A model generated the notes under the pieces. The model worked only from the letters and a program-made list of their open reading frames with translations, did not search any database and was not told the DNA's origin. Source: Lentisphaerota bacterium (lineage in GTDB: Bacteria; Verrucomicrobiota; Kiritimatiellia; Kiritimatiellales; Pontiellaceae). Taken from it: a stretch of DNA of 37,280 nucleotides. Made by a program: the position numbers and the translations under genes. The stretch covers positions 1 through 37,280 of the forward strand of contig JAAYDL010000175.1 of the NCBI GenBank assembly GCA_012729265.1, given 5' to 3'. Positions 17,129 to 29,500 of the stretch are shown in pieces; positions within the stretch are counted from its first letter, which is position 1; each line of letters opens with the position of its first letter.

Positions 17129-20100
17129 ATGTCCAAAATGAGCGCCGATACCAAGAAAAACGGGTTTTCTCCATCGGGGTTCCCGGCAAAACAGGGTCTG
17201 TACGATCCGCAAAACGAACATGACGCGTGTGGCGTCGGATTCATCTGCAACCTGCACGGGAAAAAGTCGCACGACATCATCCACCATGCGCTTGAAATCC
17301 TGGTTCGGCTGACCCATCGCGGCGCGGCGGGATCCGATCCCCTGACCGGCGACGGCGCGGGGATTCTCCTGCAGATTCCCCACAATTTCTACAAGCGCGA
17401 AGCCAAGAAGCTCGGCATCGAGCTGCCGGACCCCAAGGCGTATGGAACCGGATTGGTTTTCCTTCCGCAGGATGAAGCCCAGCGCGATGCCTGCAAGAAA
17501 ATCCTCGAAGAGACGGTGGCATCCGAAGGCCAGAAGCTGCTCGGTTGGCGCAAGGTGCCCACCTGTAACAAGTTTATCGGAAAGACGGCCAAGGCGTCGG
17601 AGCCGGATATCTGGCAGATTTTCATCGGCCGCAGCGACGCTGTCAAAAGCGAGCGCGAGTTCGACCGCATGCTCTATATCATCCGCAAGGTGGCGGAAAA
17701 CAGGATCTTCAAATCCGACATGGCGGACAGGAACGATTTCTACATTCCCACCCTGACCTGCCGCATCATCATCTACAAGGGCCTGTTGCTCCCCGAGCAG
17801 ATGGAGGGCTACTATACCGACCTGCTCGATCCGGAATTCGAATCCGCGCTGGCCCTGGTGCACCAGCGCTACAGCACCAACACCTTCCCGGCGTGGAAGC
17901 TGGCGCAGCCGTTCCACCTGATGTGCCACAACGGCGAAATCAATACGGCGCGCGGCAACTTCAACTGGATGAATGCGCGGCAGGGCCTGTTCAAGTCCGA
18001 CCTCTTCGGCGACAACATCGAACGGTTGTTCCCGGTCATCCAGCCCGGGCTGTCCGACTCCGCCCAGCTCGACCAGGCCGTGGAGCTGCTCTACCACACC
18101 GGCCGCTCGCTCCCGCACGTGATGATGATGCTTATTCCGGAGGCGTGGCAGAACCACAAGACCATGTCGGCGGAAAAGAAGGCGTTCTACGAATACCATT
18201 CCACGCTCATGGAGCCGTGGGACGGTCCGGCCTCGATCCCGTTCACGGATGGCCACTGCCTCGGCGCGATTCTCGACCGCAACGGCCTGCGCCCCTCGCG
18301 CTACGTCGTGACCAAGGATGGCTTCGTCATCATGGGTTCCGAAACCGGCATCGTCGACATCGATCCGGCGAACGTCGAATACAAGGGCCGCCTCGAGCCG
18401 GGCCGCATGTTCCTGGTGGACATGGAGGCCGGCCGCATCATTCCCGACGAGGAGATCAAGCAGCAAATTTCCACCCAGCAGCCCTATGGCGAATGGCTCC
18501 GCGAAAACCTGATCGACATCGAACGGCTCCCGTCCGCGCCCGTTCCCGCGCCGGACAAGGAAACCCTGCTGGAGCGCCAGCGCCTCTTCGGCTACACCAT
18601 GGAGGACCAGGATCTGCTGCTCGGCCCCATGGCCGACAAGGGCATGGAGCCGACCTCCGCCATGGGGATCGACACGCCGCTCGCGGTTCTTTCGGAAAAA
18701 CCGCAACTGCTCTACAACTATTTCAAGCAACTCTTCGCACAGGTGACCAATCCGCCGCTCGACGCCATTCGCGAGGAGCTCGTGACCTCGCTGGTCACCA
18801 ATATCGGCTCGGAGCAGGACCTCTTCACCGAGACCCCGCTGCACTGCCGCCAGCTCAAGCTCAGGCAGCCGATCCTCACCAACGAGGCGATGGCCAGGAT
18901 CAAGGCGCTCAACCAGCCCGGCCTGAAGAACGTCGTGCTCCCGATCACGTACAAGGTGGCCGAAGGCGGCGAAGGGCTCGAAGCGGCGCTTGTCGAACTC
19001 TGCGCCGCCGCATCCAAGGCGGTGCAGGACGGCTACACCATCATCACTCTGTCCGACCGCGCGGTGGACCGGGAGTCCGCGCCGATTCCCGCCTTGCTGG
19101 CCACGGCGGCGGTCCACCACCACCTGATTCGGAGCTTGCAGCGGACCGCCTGCGGTCTGGTGGTCGAATCCGGCGAGCCGCGCGAGGTACACCACTTCTG
19201 CCTGCTGTTCGGCTATGGCGCGGGGGCCGTCAATCCCTACATGGCCTTTGAAAACCTGGAGGATATGATCCAGCAGGGCATGGTGGTTGAAACCAACATC
19301 GAAAAGGCGACCTACAACTACCTCAAGGCCGTCAGCAAGGGCATGCTCAAGGTGATGTCGAAAATGGGTATCTCCACGCTGCACTCCTACCGAGGCGCGC
19401 AGATCTTCGAGGCGATCGGGCTGCAGGAGGAATTGCTGGAACGCTACTTTTCGGGAACCTTCTCGCGGATTGGCGGCATCGGGCTCGATGGGGTTGCGCG
19501 CGAAATCGCGGTCCGCCACCGGCACGCCTATCCCGCGCGCCGCATCCCGAAAAACCTGACGCTGGATATTGGCGGGGCCTACCAATGGCGACGCAACGGA
19601 GAGGAGCACCTGCTCCATCCACAGGCCGTGGCCATGCTGCAGGAGGCCGTCCGCACCGACAACCTGGACCGCTACAAGGATTTTTCCGATTTCATCAACG
19701 ACCGCAGCAAGCGGCTGCATACCCTGCGCGGGCTCTTCACCTTCAAAACGACCCGCGAGCCCGTTCCGCTGCGCGAGGTCGAGCCATGGACAGAAATCGT
19801 CAAGCGCTTCAAGACCGGCGCCATGTCCTATGGCTCCATCAGCCAGGAAACCCACGAGACGCTGGCGATCGCGATGAACCGCCTCGGCGCAAAGTCCAAC
19901 AGCGGCGAGGGCGGCGAGGATTCCGACCGCTTCGATCGCGACATCAATGGCGACTTGCGCCGTTCGGCGATCAAGCAGGTGGCCTCCGGCCGCTTCGGGG
20001 TCACGAGCAACTATCTGGCAAACGCCGACGAGCTCCAGATCAAGATGGCGCAGGGCGCCAAGCCCGGCGAGGGCGGGCAGCTGCCGGGGCACAAGGTGAA

Positions 20101-21691
20101 GCCGTGGATTGCGCGGACGCGCTACTCGACGCCCTACGTCACCCTCATTTCCCCGCCGCCGCACCACGACATCTATTCGATCGAGGATTTGGCCCAGCTG
20201 ATCCACGACCTCAAGAATGCCAATCCCGCCGCGCGCGTCAGCGTCAAGCTCGTCTCCGAGGTTGGAGTGGGCACCGTGGCCGCCGGCGTGGCCAAGGGCA
20301 AGGCGGAAGTCGTCCTGATTTCCGGCTATGACGGCGGAACCGGGGCGTCGCCCCAATCGTCTATCAAGCATGCGGGGCTGCCGTGGGAGCTTGGCCTGGC
20401 CGAGGCCCAGCAAACGCTGGTGCTCAACCATCTGCGCAGCCGCATCCGCGTGGAGGTGGACGGTAAGCTGCTGACCGGCCGCGATGTGGCGGTGGCCATC
20501 CTGCTTGGGGCCGAGGAGTTTGGTTTCGCGACCGGACCGCTGATGACCCTCGGCTGCATCATGCTGCGCAAATGCCACCTGAACACCTGCTCGGTCGGTA
20601 TCGCCACCCAGGATCCCGAGTTGCGCAAGAAGTTCACCGGCAAGCCCGAGTATGTCATCAACTTTTTCCGCTTCGTGGCGGAGGAGTTGCGGCAGATCAT
20701 GGCGAATCTTGGCTTCCGTTCGATCGACGACATGGTGGGCCATTCCGAAATCATCGACACGACGCAGGCGCTCCGCCACTGGAAGGCGATGGGATTGGAT
20801 TTTTCGCGCATTCTACACCGTCCCGATGTCAGCCCGGCGGTCGGACGCCGCTGCATCGATTCGCAGAACCACAATCTGGATGGGGCGCTCGACCACAAGC
20901 TGATTACTCTGGCCCAGTATGCGTTGCGCCGCGGAGAGCCGGTCGTGATCCAAACCGAAATCCGCAATGTCAACCGGACGGTTGGCGCGATGCTCAGCTA
21001 CGAGATATCCAAGCACTACGGCGAGGAGGGTCTGCCGGACGATACCATCCGCGTCGACTGCACCGGATCGGCTGGGCAAAGCTTCGGCGCGTTCGGCGCC
21101 CGGGGCCTGACGTTCAGCATCAAGGGCGATGCCAACGACTATTTTGGAAAGGGACTGTCCGGCGCGAAGCTGATCATTCGTCCCCCGCAGGAATCCACCT
21201 TCGTCGCCGAGGAATGTGTTCTGGTCGGCAACGTCGCCTTCTACGGCGCGACCCTCGGGGAGGCCTATATCCGCGGACTGGCCGGCGAGCGCTTCTGCGT
21301 GCGCAATTCCGGGGTGAAGGCGGTGGTCGAGGGCATCGGCGACCACGGATGTGAATACATGACCGGCGGACGGGCCGTCATCCTGGGCCGAACGGGCCGC
21401 AACTTTGCCGCCGGGATGAGCGGCGGGGTGGCGTACGTCTTCGACGAACAGGGCGACTTTGCCGAAACCCGCTGCAACCGCGAGATGGTGGATCTCGATC
21501 CTCTGACCCCCGAGGACGTCGAAATCCTGCGGGGCATGATCGAAAGGCATTTCGCCTACACGGAAAGCGCGGTCGCCGGGCGGATCCTTGCCGACTGGGA
21601 GGCTTCGCTCGAACGGTTTGTGAAAGTGATCCCGGTCGATTACAAGCGGGCATTGGCGCTGCTGGCCAGCGAGCAGTATGCCGGGGAATAG
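17129..21691 (+). CDS. gltB: Glutamate synthase large subunit
   Basis: The 1520-aa large chain of NADPH-type glutamate synthase makes two glutamates from glutamine and 2-oxoglutarate. The catalytic N-terminal cysteine lies in HDACGVGF (Cys34), so a 33-residue propeptide should be removed. The amidotransferase domain runs to about 430 and contains [10 protein letters not shown] and HNGEINT. The FMN synthase domain (about 850-1250) shows [22 protein letters not shown] and [12 protein letters not shown], followed by the 3Fe-4S cysteines Cys1143, Cys1149 and Cys1154 ([12 protein letters not shown]). The C-terminal beta-helix domain has the usual G-x-x-G runs ([20 protein letters not shown]). ATG 17129 follows GACGAGG; the upstream frame from 17069 is not needed. 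gltD follows after 17 bases. Confidence 0.97.
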   Translation: MSKMSADTKKNGFSPSGFPAKQGLYDPQNEHDACGVGFICNLHGKKSHDIIHHALEILVRLTHRGAAGSDPLTGDGAGILLQIPHNFYKREAKKLGIELPDPKAYGTGLVFLPQDEAQRDACKKILEETVASEGQKLLGWRKVPTCNKFIGKTAKASEPDIWQIFIGRSDAVKSEREFDRMLYIIRKVAENRIFKSDMADRNDFYIPTLTCRIIIYKGLLLPEQMEGYYTDLLDPEFESALALVHQRYSTNTFPAWKLAQPFHLMCHNGEINTARGNFNWMNARQGLFKSDLFGDNIERLFPVIQPGLSDSAQLDQAVELLYHTGRSLPHVMMMLIPEAWQNHKTMSAEKKAFYEYHSTLMEPWDGPASIPFTDGHCLGAILDRNGLRPSRYVVTKDGFVIMGSETGIVDIDPANVEYKGRLEPGRMFLVDMEAGRIIPDEEIKQQISTQQPYGEWLRENLIDIERLPSAPVPAPDKETLLERQRLFGYTMEDQDLLLGPMADKGMEPTSAMGIDTPLAVLSEKPQLLYNYFKQLFAQVTNPPLDAIREELVTSLVTNIGSEQDLFTETPLHCRQLKLRQPILTNEAMARIKALNQPGLKNVVLPITYKVAEGGEGLEAALVELCAAASKAVQDGYTIITLSDRAVDRESAPIPALLATAAVHHHLIRSLQRTACGLVVESGEPREVHHFCLLFGYGAGAVNPYMAFENLEDMIQQGMVVETNIEKATYNYLKAVSKGMLKVMSKMGISTLHSYRGAQIFEAIGLQEELLERYFSGTFSRIGGIGLDGVAREIAVRHRHAYPARRIPKNLTLDIGGAYQWRRNGEEHLLHPQAVAMLQEAVRTDNLDRYKDFSDFINDRSKRLHTLRGLFTFKTTREPVPLREVEPWTEIVKRFKTGAMSYGSISQETHETLAIAMNRLGAKSNSGEGGEDSDRFDRDINGDLRRSAIKQVASGRFGVTSNYLANADELQIKMAQGAKPGEGGQLPGHKVKPWIARTRYSTPYVTLISPPPHHDIYSIEDLAQLIHDLKNANPAARVSVKLVSEVGVGTVAAGVAKGKAEVVLISGYDGGTGASPQSSIKHAGLPWELGLAEAQQTLVLNHLRSRIRVEVDGKLLTGRDVAVAILLGAEEFGFATGPLMTLGCIMLRKCHLNTCSVGIATQDPELRKKFTGKPEYVINFFRFVAEELRQIMANLGFRSIDDMVGHSEIIDTTQALRHWKAMGLDFSRILHRPDVSPAVGRRCIDSQNHNLDGALDHKLITLAQYALRRGEPVVIQTEIRNVNRTVGAMLSYEISKHYGEEGLPDDTIRVDCTGSAGQSFGAFGARGLTFSIKGDANDYFGKGLSGAKLIIRPPQESTFVAEECVLVGNVAFYGATLGEAYIRGLAGERFCVRNSGVKAVVEGIGDHGCEYMTGGRAVILGRTGRNFAAGMSGGVAYVFDEQGDFAETRCNREMVDLDPLTPEDVEILRGMIERHFAYTESAVAGRILADWEASLERFVKVIPVDYKRALALLASEQYAGE

Positions 21692-21708
21692 GGGAACGGA
21701 GTTTCATT

Positions 21709-23175
21709 ATGGGAAAGCCAACCGGATTTAAGGAATACAAGCGACAGGTGCCCGTGGAACGCCCGGTCGAGGAGCGCATTTGCGATTTCAAGGAGGTCTA
21801 CGAGCCGTTCGGCGACGAAAAGCTCAAGCGACAGGCGGCACGCTGCATGGACTGCGGCATTCCGTTCTGCCATATCGGCTGTCCGCTCGGGAACATTATC
21901 CCCGAATTCAACGATCTCGCCTACCGCGGCCTGTGGAAAAAGGCGTGGGAGGTGCTCTCGGCCACCAACAACTTTCCGGAGTTTACCGGCCGTATCTGCC
22001 CGGCTCCGTGCGAGGAAGCCTGCGTGCTCGGCATCAACGAACCAGCGGTCACGATCGAGAATATTGAAAAGTCGGTCGTCGAGCATGCGTTCAAGGCGGG
22101 CTGGGTGGTTCCCGAGCCGCCGGAAACGCGCACCGGAAAAACCGTCGCCGTGGTCGGCTCCGGACCGTCCGGGCTGGCGGCGGCGGACCAGCTCAATCGC
22201 GCCGGTCATACCGTGACCGTGTTTGAACGGGCGGATCGCATCGGGGGCTTGCTGCGCTACGGCATTCCCGATTTCAAGCTCGAGAAGAGCGTCATCGACC
22301 GCCGGCTCGACGTGCTGAAGGCCGAGGGCATCGTCTTCAGGACCAGCGCGGCGATCGGCTCGGACATTCCGGCCGACGAACTTAAGAAATTCGATGCCGT
22401 GGTGTTGTGCTGCGGCGCAACGGAACCGCGCGATCTCCCCATTCTGGGAAGGGACCTGGAGGGGATTCACTTCGCGATGGATTTTCTGCCGCAGCAAAAC
22501 CGCATGAACGCGGGAGAGCGCCCAGCCAACCGCATTTCCGCCAAGGACAAGCATGTGGTCGTGATCGGCGGGGGGGACACGGGGTCCGATTGCGTCGGTA
22601 CCTCCATTCGCCAAGGCTGCAAGTCGGTCGTCAACTTCGAGTTGTTTCCGCAACCGCCGCTCTACCGCCCGTCGCACCAGCCGTGGCCCTACTGGCCGAT
22701 GAAGCTCCGCACCAGCTCCTCGCACCGGGAGTGCGGCTATGACCCGCGCCACTATGCATTGCTGACCAAGGCCTTTGGCGGGAGGGTCGGGCATGTGGCC
22801 AGCGTGACGACCGTGGGGGTTGAATTCACCCGCGAGCGCCAGACCGGAAACTCGAACATGGAAGAGGTTCCCGGAAGCAAAAAGGACTGGCCCGCCGATC
22901 TCGTTCTGCTGGCGCTGGGCTTCACCGGTCCCGAACGCGGAAACGTACTTCGTGGCCTGGGCATCGAGCTGGATGCGCGTGGCAACATCAAGACCAACGC
23001 GCAATACCAGACCAACCTGGAAAACGTGTTTGCCGCCGGCGACTGTCACCGCGGCCAATCCCTCGTCGTTTGGGCCATTTCCGAAGGACGCGAGGCGGCC
23101 CGCAACGTGGACCTCTACCTCATGGGCGAATCCGATCTGCCGACCAAGGGGCCGGACGATCTGCCGAGGAGATAG
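21709..23175 (+). CDS. gltD: Glutamate synthase small subunit
   Basis: The 488-aa flavoprotein passes electrons from NAD(P)H to GltB. The N-terminal cysteines that bind two 4Fe-4S clusters are all present: Cys46, 49, 54, 58 (CMDCGIPFCHIGC) and Cys97, 101, 105 (CPAPCEEAC). The FAD site is VVGSGPSGLAAADQL (about 147-161), the pyridine-nucleotide site is VVIGGGDTGSDC (about 284-295), and the second FAD segment is NVFAAGDCHRGQSLVVWAI near the end. The ribosome site is GGGGAACGGAG. It is directly downstream of gltB, as expected for the two-subunit enzyme. Confidence 0.97.
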   Translation: MGKPTGFKEYKRQVPVERPVEERICDFKEVYEPFGDEKLKRQAARCMDCGIPFCHIGCPLGNIIPEFNDLAYRGLWKKAWEVLSATNNFPEFTGRICPAPCEEACVLGINEPAVTIENIEKSVVEHAFKAGWVVPEPPETRTGKTVAVVGSGPSGLAAADQLNRAGHTVTVFERADRIGGLLRYGIPDFKLEKSVIDRRLDVLKAEGIVFRTSAAIGSDIPADELKKFDAVVLCCGATEPRDLPILGRDLEGIHFAMDFLPQQNRMNAGERPANRISAKDKHVVVIGGGDTGSDCVGTSIRQGCKSVVNFELFPQPPLYRPSHQPWPYWPMKLRTSSSHRECGYDPRHYALLTKAFGGRVGHVASVTTVGVEFTRERQTGNSNMEEVPGSKKDWPADLVLLALGFTGPERGNVLRGLGIELDARGNIKTNAQYQTNLENVFAAGDCHRGQSLVVWAISEGREAARNVDLYLMGESDLPTKGPDDLPRR

Positions 23176-23392
23176 CGCCATTGGCGTTGAACGCGAAAAA
23201 CCCGGAGGTTCCACGCTTGGAATCATTGGATCACCCACGGTTTTGGCGAATGAGCCAACCCTGTTCAGGACGGTTCAAGCTTTGCCCATTTCACGAAATA
23301 AAGGATTGCATGGGACCCACCCGACATGGATGATTTTGCAGATTTTCAAAAAAAAACCGGGTTTTCGCCCACGAAATTTTACGGAAAAGACT
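23176..23392. other. gltD-carA spacer with inverted repeats
   Basis: The 217-base gap holds three small dyads: CGCCA-T-TGGCG (23177-23187) just after the gltD stop, TTCCA-CGCT-TGGAA (23209-23222) and TTGGC-GAATGA-GCCAA (23243-23258). None is followed by a clean T-run, so a terminator cannot be asserted. One may be an operator or processing site, and a carA promoter could lie downstream. Confidence 0.4.
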
Positions 23393-24502
23393 ATGAATAA
23401 AGCGCTTATTGCACTCGAAGACGGCACCTGCTTTGAAGGCCGGGCCTTTGCCGGTTCGGGTGAATTCGACGGAGAGCTGGTCTTCAACACCTCCATGACC
23501 GGATACCAGGAAATCCTGACGGACCCTTCCTACCACGGCCAGATCGTCACGATGACCTATCCGCTGATCGGCAACTATGGAATCAACGACGAAGATGCCG
23601 AGTCGCGCGGTATTTTTGCGCAGGGGCTTGTCGTGAGGGAATACTCCCGGATCCACAGCAACTGGCGGGCAAGCAAGTCGCTGGCGCAATACCTCGAGGA
23701 AAACGGCAAGATCGGGGTCGACCAGGTCGATACGCGCGCCATCACGCTGCATATCCGCGACAAGGGCGCCATGAAATGCGTCGTTTCTACGGAGGACCTC
23801 GACAGATCCAGCCTGGTTGAAAAGGCGAAAAATTCCGCGGGATTGGTCGGACGCGACCTGGCCACCGAAGTCAGCACCGCCGTAAAATATGTCTGGCCCA
23901 AGGGCGGGAAACCGGATGCCGAGTTCAGGGTGGCGGTCATCGATTGCGGCATCAAGCTGAACCAGTTGCGCATCTTCGAACAGCTTGGTTGTGAGTGCAC
24001 GGTGTATCCCGTCGCCACGGCCGCGGCGGAAATCCTTGCAACGAAGCCCGATGGCATCTTCGTCTCCAACGGCCCCGGCGATCCGGCCGGCGCGCGGGAT
24101 ATTGCCAGACTGGTGGGCGATCTGATCGCCTCCAAGCGGCCGATGTTCGGGATTTGCTTCGGGCACCAGATGATAGGCCTGGCGCTCGGGGCCAACACCT
24201 ACAAGCTCAAGTTTGGCCACCGGGGCGGCAACCAGCCGATCCAGGACCTGCGGACAACCAAAGTCGAAATCGCATCGCACAACCATGGCTTCTGTGTCGA
24301 TGCCGACAGCGTCGATCCCAGCATCGCCGAAATCACGCATATCAACCTGAACGACAACACCGTGGCCGGCCTGAAGCACAAGAAGCAGCCGCTCTTCTGC
24401 GTACAATACCATCCGGAAGCCGCGCCCGGCCCGCACGACCCGTTCTACCTCTTCGAGGAATTTATCGACCTTATGAAGGAATACAGGAAAGAAAAACCAT
24501 GA
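23393..24502 (+). CDS. carA: Carbamoyl-phosphate synthase small subunit
   Basis: The 369-aa glutaminase chain of carbamoyl-phosphate synthase delivers ammonia from glutamine to CarB for arginine and pyrimidine synthesis. The N-terminal domain begins [16 protein letters not shown] and contains [17 protein letters not shown]. The class I amidotransferase domain has the nucleophile Cys255 in [14 protein letters not shown] and the catalytic His/Glu in [13 protein letters not shown] 23393 follows ACGGAAAAGA; the frame stays open upstream, but the family start is here. The TGA stop overlaps the guaA start (ATGA at 24499-24502), so the two are translationally coupled. Confidence 0.96.
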   Translation: MNKALIALEDGTCFEGRAFAGSGEFDGELVFNTSMTGYQEILTDPSYHGQIVTMTYPLIGNYGINDEDAESRGIFAQGLVVREYSRIHSNWRASKSLAQYLEENGKIGVDQVDTRAITLHIRDKGAMKCVVSTEDLDRSSLVEKAKNSAGLVGRDLATEVSTAVKYVWPKGGKPDAEFRVAVIDCGIKLNQLRIFEQLGCECTVYPVATAAAEILATKPDGIFVSNGPGDPAGARDIARLVGDLIASKRPMFGICFGHQMIGLALGANTYKLKFGHRGGNQPIQDLRTTKVEIASHNHGFCVDADSVDPSIAEITHINLNDNTVAGLKHKKQPLFCVQYHPEAAPGPHDPFYLFEEFIDLMKEYRKEKP

Positions 24503-26046
24503 ATCATCCCGAATGGATCGCCATCCTCGACTACGGCTCCCAGGTCACCCAGTTGATCGCCCGCCGCATCCGAGAACAAAAAGTCTACTGCGAAATCATC
24601 CGCTTCGACACCCGGGCCGAGGAGCTGGCCCGGCGCGCACCGAAAGGCATTATCCTTTCCGGCGGGCCATGCAGCGTCCCCGACAGCGATTCGCCCAAGT
24701 GCGATCCCGCCCTGTTCGACCTCGGGATTCCGATCCTGGGCATCTGCTACGGGATGCAGCTCACGGCCCATGCGCTGGGCGGCAGCGTCCGGCCCGGCGT
24801 GAAGCGCGAATACGGCAAAGCCACGATGCGCATCACCAAGGATTCCCCGCTCTTCAAGGGACTTTCACCGGACCTTCAGGTTTGGATGAGCCACGGCGAC
24901 AAGGTCGAGGCCATGCCGAAAGGCTTCGAGGCCGTTGCCGAATCGGACAACTGCCCCTTCGCGGCCATGCAGGACGCCTCGCGAAAGATTTACGGGGTCC
25001 AGTTCCACCCGGAAGTCGTGCACACCCCGCAGGGCAAGGAAATGCTCTGGAACTTCGCGTTCGCCATCTGCGGCTGCACGGGCGACTGGGAAATGTCGCG
25101 CTTTATCGACGACACGGTGGCGCGGGTTCGGGAAACCGTGGGCGACAACCACGTCTTGCTCGGACTCAGCGGCGGCGTTGATTCCTCCGTCGTGGCGGCC
25201 CTGCTGCACAAGGCCATCGGCGACCAGCTCCACTGCGTCTATGTCGACAACGGCCTGATGCGCTACCGGGAGACCGAGGAGATCGAGGATCTGTTTGGCC
25301 GCGCCTTCGGCATCGATCTCCATGTCGCCCGCGCCGGCTCGACTTTCCTTTCGAAGCTGGCAGGCGTTTCCGACCCCGAAAAGAAGCGGAAGATTATCGG
25401 CGGCACCTTCATCGAGGTCTTTGCGGAAAAGGCCCGCGCGCTCAGCGACAAGGTCAAGTTCCTTGGCCAGGGCACGCTTTATCCCGACGTCATCGAATCG
25501 GTCTCTCCCATTGGCGGTCCTTCGGCCACCATCAAGAGCCACCACAACGTTGGCGGACTGCCGGACGATCTCCAGTTCAAGCTGATTGAGCCGCTGAGGG
25601 AACTCTTCAAGGACGAGGTTCGCGCCGTGGGCCGCGAGCTGGGCCTCCCCAGCTATGTCGTGGACCGCCAGCCCTTCCCCGGCCCGGGGCTCGCAGTGCG
25701 CATCATCGGCGACATAACACCCGAGCGCATCGAAATCCTGCAGCAGGCCGACCTGCGCGTGCGCGAGGAAATCATGAAGATGCCGAACCACCTGGATGTG
25801 TGGCAATACTTTGCCGTGCTGCTCCCGATCCAGTCCGTCGGGGTCATGGGCGACAACCGCACCTACGAAAACGTCGTGGCCGTGCGCGCCGTCGAAAGCC
25901 GCGACGGCATGACCGCCGACTGGTACAAGCTGCCGTACGAGGTGCTCGACTCCATTTCCAACAGGATCATCAACGAGGTGCGCGGCGTCAACCGCGTCTG
26001 CTACGACATCAGCTCCAAGCCGCCTTCCACCATTGAATGGGAGTAG
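24499..26046 (+). CDS. guaA: GMP synthase (glutamine-hydrolysing)
   Basis: The 515-aa enzyme aminates XMP to GMP using ammonia from glutamine. Residues 1-190 are the class I amidotransferase (Cys83 in LGICYGMQL, later VQFHPEV). The ATP pyrophosphatase domain starts with the PP-loop [17 protein letters not shown] (about 222-238) and includes [14 protein letters not shown] and [10 protein letters not shown]. The C-terminal dimerisation domain ends PPSTIEWE, the standard terminus of the family. Coupling to carA puts two glutamine amidotransferases in one transcript, and with gltB and carB makes a run of glutamine users. A repeat-flanked small gene follows instead of carB directly. Confidence 0.97.
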   Translation: MNHPEWIAILDYGSQVTQLIARRIREQKVYCEIIRFDTRAEELARRAPKGIILSGGPCSVPDSDSPKCDPALFDLGIPILGICYGMQLTAHALGGSVRPGVKREYGKATMRITKDSPLFKGLSPDLQVWMSHGDKVEAMPKGFEAVAESDNCPFAAMQDASRKIYGVQFHPEVVHTPQGKEMLWNFAFAICGCTGDWEMSRFIDDTVARVRETVGDNHVLLGLSGGVDSSVVAALLHKAIGDQLHCVYVDNGLMRYRETEEIEDLFGRAFGIDLHVARAGSTFLSKLAGVSDPEKKRKIIGGTFIEVFAEKARALSDKVKFLGQGTLYPDVIESVSPIGGPSATIKSHHNVGGLPDDLQFKLIEPLRELFKDEVRAVGRELGLPSYVVDRQPFPGPGLAVRIIGDITPERIEILQQADLRVREEIMKMPNHLDVWQYFAVLLPIQSVGVMGDNRTYENVVAVRAVESRDGMTADWYKLPYEVLDSISNRIINEVRGVNRVCYDISSKPPSTIEWE

Positions 26047-26049
26047 TGC

Positions 26050-26104
26050 GAAAGCTGAAACTTGAAAGCTGAAACTTGAAACCTGAAACTTGAAACCTGA
26101 AAAC
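26050..26104. repeat. CTGAAACTTGAAAC-type repeat, left flank of small gene
   Basis: Four imperfect tandem units of about 13-14 bases ((G/C)CTGAAACTTGAAA) begin 4 bases after the guaA stop and run to the start codon of the four-helix-bundle gene. The inverse of the same words lies at 26481-26512. Confidence 0.8.
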
Positions 26105-26470
26105 ATGAAAAGCGGACCCACCAGATGTGATTTGAGAGAGCGAACCACGCTGTTTGCAATCCAGATTGTCCATTTGTACGGAGCGCTGCCGATGCAGGAT
26201 CGGTACGATGTACAGGTTGCAGGGAAACAGGTCGTTCGCTCTGGCACCTCGGTGGCCGCCAATTACAGAGAGGCATCGAGGGCACGAAGCAAGGCGGATT
26301 TTATTTCGAAAATTGATATATGCACACAGGAAGCCGACGAGACGCTTCTGTGGCTCGAAGTGTTAAACAAAGGTTGCAAATTGGATTTAGAAGCAATTGA
26401 AACCCTGAAAAAGGAAACCGACGAATTAATATCCATGTTCGTCACGATGTCTAAAAACAGTAAGAGCTGA
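26105..26470 (+). CDS. Four-helix-bundle protein (23S rRNA intervening-sequence family)
   Basis: The 121-aa, all-helical protein belongs to the family first seen encoded in intervening sequences of bacterial 23S rRNA (S23/IVP, TIGR02436-like). Hallmarks are [20 protein letters not shown] (about 43-62) followed by [20 protein letters not shown] and the closing [20 protein letters not shown] helix. The function of stand-alone copies is unknown. A related fold (Avd) serves in diversity-generating retroelements, but no reverse transcriptase or template repeat is present here. The gene interrupts guaA and carB and is framed by inverted CTGAAACTTGAAAC repeats, which suggests it arrived as a small cassette. 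ATG 26105 lies directly at the repeat end with only a weak ribosome site. Confidence 0.85.
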   Translation: MKSGPTRCDLRERTTLFAIQIVHLYGALPMQDRYDVQVAGKQVVRSGTSVAANYREASRARSKADFISKIDICTQEADETLLWLEVLNKGCKLDLEAIETLKKETDELISMFVTMSKNSKS

Positions 26471-26480
26471 CCCGGCCATT

Positions 26481-26512
26481 CAGGTTTCAAGTTTCAGGTT
26501 TCAAATTTCAGG
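26481..26512. repeat. Inverse copy of CTGAAACTTGAAAC-type repeat, right flank
   Basis: CAGGTTTCAAGTTTCAGGTT then TCAAATTTCAGG is the reverse complement of the repeat words at 26050-26104. Its last bases form part of the AGGAG ribosome site of carB, so removing the cassette would have to spare this end. Confidence 0.8.
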
Positions 26513-26519
26513 AGACACT

Positions 26520-29500
26520 ATGCCTAAACGTACAGACATTCACCACATCCTCATCATCGGCTCCGGCCCGATCGTGATCGGCCAGGCCTGCGAATTCGAC
26601 TATTCCGGAACGCAAGCCTGCAAGGCCCTTCGGGAAGAGGGGTACAAGGTTACCCTGATCAACTCCAATCCGGCGACCATCATGACCGACCCGGCCACGG
26701 CTGACCGCACCTACATCGAGCCGATCACGCCCGAAGCCGTGGAAAAAATCATCATCAAGGAACGGCCTGACGCCATCCTGCCGACCCTCGGAGGGCAAAC
26801 CGCGCTCAACACCGCCATGAAGCTGGTCAAGATGGGCATCCTCGAAAAATACGGTGTGGAAATGATCGGCGCCAAGTATGACGCCATCATGCGGGGCGAG
26901 GAACGCAATCTCTTCAAGATGGCCATGGCCGAAGCGGGTATTGAAACGCTGAAGAGCTTCGAGGTGCACGATCTCGAAAGCGCCCGGCGGATTGCGACCG
27001 AAGAACTGGGTTTCCCCATCATTGTCCGCCCCTCCTTCACGCTGGGCGGGACCGGCGGAGGGATTGCCAACGACATGGATGAACTCATGAGGATCGCCGA
27101 AGGCGGACTTAAGGCCAGCTTGACCACGGAGGTTCTCCTTGAAGAGTCGGTTTTCGGCTGGAAAGAGTTCGAAATGGAGGTCATGCGCGACAAGAAGGAC
27201 AACGCCGTCATCATCTGCGCCATTGAAAACATGGACCCGATGGGCATCCATACCGGCGACAGCATCACCGTTGCACCCACGCAGACGTTGACGGACCGCG
27301 AATACCAGGTCATGCGCGACGCGTCCTTGAAAGTCCTGCGGGCCATCGGGGTTGAAACCGGCGGATCGAACGTGCAGTTCTGCATCCATCCGAAAACAGG
27401 CCGCATGGCGATCATCGAGATGAACCCCCGCGTTTCGCGCTCGTCTGCCCTGGCCTCGAAGGCGACGGGATTCCCGATCGCCAAGCTGGCCGCCAAGCTG
27501 GCCGTGGGCTATACGCTGGACGAATTGCCGAACGACATTACCAAGGAGACACCGGCCTGCTTCGAACCCTCCATCGACTATGTCGTGACGAAGCTGCCGC
27601 GCTTCACCTTCGAAAAATTTCTGTCGGCCAATCCCCTGCTTGGCGTCAGCATGAAATCGGTCGGGGAAACCATGGCCATCGGGCGCAATTTCAAGGAGTC
27701 GCTGCAGAAGGCCTTCCGGTCCCTGGAGATCGGCGTGGATGGGCTGGACCTTAAGGCGGAAAAAAGGGTCAATCCCGACAAGCTGGACACCTACCTCAAG
27801 ACGACTTGCACGGAGCGGACCATTGCCATCAAGATGGCGTTGAAGCGGGGCTATTCCATCGAGAAGATCCACGAGATGACCTATCTCGACCCATGGTTCA
27901 TCGACAATATTCTGCAAATTGTCGAACTCGAAAAGGAGCTTAAGGACGCCGCGGACCTTGATTACGACCTGCTCAAGAAAGCCAAGCAAAACGGATTTTC
28001 GGACGAACAGATCGGCGCCCTGCGCGGCTGCAAGGGTAATGATATACGCACCCTCCGCAAAAAACTCGGCATCGTTCCGGTCTACAGCCTGGTCGATACC
28101 TGCGCCGGCGAGTTTGCGGCATCCACGCCCTACTTCTACTCCTGCTACGCCGATCTCGACGAAACGCGCAAGACCGACAAGCCAAGCGTTGTCGTGCTGG
28201 GCTCCGGCCCCAACCGGATCGGCCAGGGAATCGAGTTCGACTATTCCTGCGTCCACACCGTCAAGGCGCTGAGGGAAATGGGCTACGAGGCCATCATGGT
28301 CAACTCCAACCCGGAAACCGTTTCGACGGACTACGACACCTCCGACAAGCTCTACTTCGAACCGCTGACCTTCGAAGACGTCATGAACATCTACGAAGCG
28401 GAAAAACCCATCGGCATGATCGTCCAAATGGGCGGCCAAACGCCGCTGAATCTTGCGAACCGGCTGCTGGATGCCGGGGTTCCAATCCTGGGAACCTCGC
28501 CCAAGAGCATCGCTGCGACCGAAGACCGCGAACTGTTCCGGCAGTTGCTGGACAAACTCAATCTCAAGCAGCCGGAAAGCGCAACCGCCCGCACCATCGA
28601 CCAGGCCGAAGCCATCGTCAAGCGGATCGGCTTCCCGGTGATGATTCGTCCCTCCTTCGTGCTTGGTGGCCGCGCCATGATGGTGGCCTACGAAGAGAAG
28701 GAACTCGAACCGTTCGTCAATGCAGCCTTCGCCGCCAGTCCCGACCATCCGGTCCTGATCGACCGCTTCATCGAACACGCCATCGAGGTGGATGTCGACC
28801 TTGTTTGCGACGGTACGGACGTCTATGTCGGTGGAGTAATGGAACACGTCGAAGAAGCCGGTATCCATTCGGGTGACAGCGCATGTTCCATCCCTCCCTA
28901 CTCGCTCGGCCATGAAATGGTCGAACGCATCAAGACGGCCTGCTCGGCCATGGCCCTGGAACTCAACGTCAGGGGTCTGATGAATGCGCAGATCGCCGTC
29001 AAGGGCGACGAGTTCTACATCATCGAGGTCAATCCCCGTGCATCCCGGACGGTTCCGTACGTCAGCAAGGCCACGAATGTTCCCTTGGCCAAGATTGCCA
29101 CCCAGATCGCCACAGGAACAACCCTCAAGGAACTGGGCCTGGTGGGATTCGAACCCAAGCTGGAATGGTTTGCCGTCAAGGAAGCGGTGTTTCCGTTCAA
29201 CCGTTTTGCGGGCGTTGACCCGATCCTTGGCCCGGAAATGAAATCCACGGGCGAAGTCATGGGAATCGATTCCTGTTTCGAGCTGGCCTTCTGGAAAGCC
29301 GAAATCGCGGCGGGGCAAGCGCTGCCAACGGAAGGCGCCGTATTCCTGAGCGCCAAGGATCGCGACAAGGATTGGATCATCCAGATTGGGAAGGAACTGT
29401 CCGAAATGGGATTCAAGTTGGTCGCCACGGAGGGTACCGCCCACGCGCTGCATGCCGCGGGACTGGAAATCCTGCTGACCCACAAGCTGTCGGAAGAGGG

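Noticed and set aside
17105-20779. Minus-strand open frame of over 1200 codons opposite gltB
   Set aside because: It lies wholly opposite a conserved enzyme; absence of stops comes from the GC-rich codon use. The translated sequence matches no known fold.
26105-26470. Four-helix-bundle gene as Avd of a diversity-generating retroelement
   Set aside because: No reverse transcriptase, template repeat or variable repeat is present nearby; the sequence fits the rRNA intervening-sequence family.
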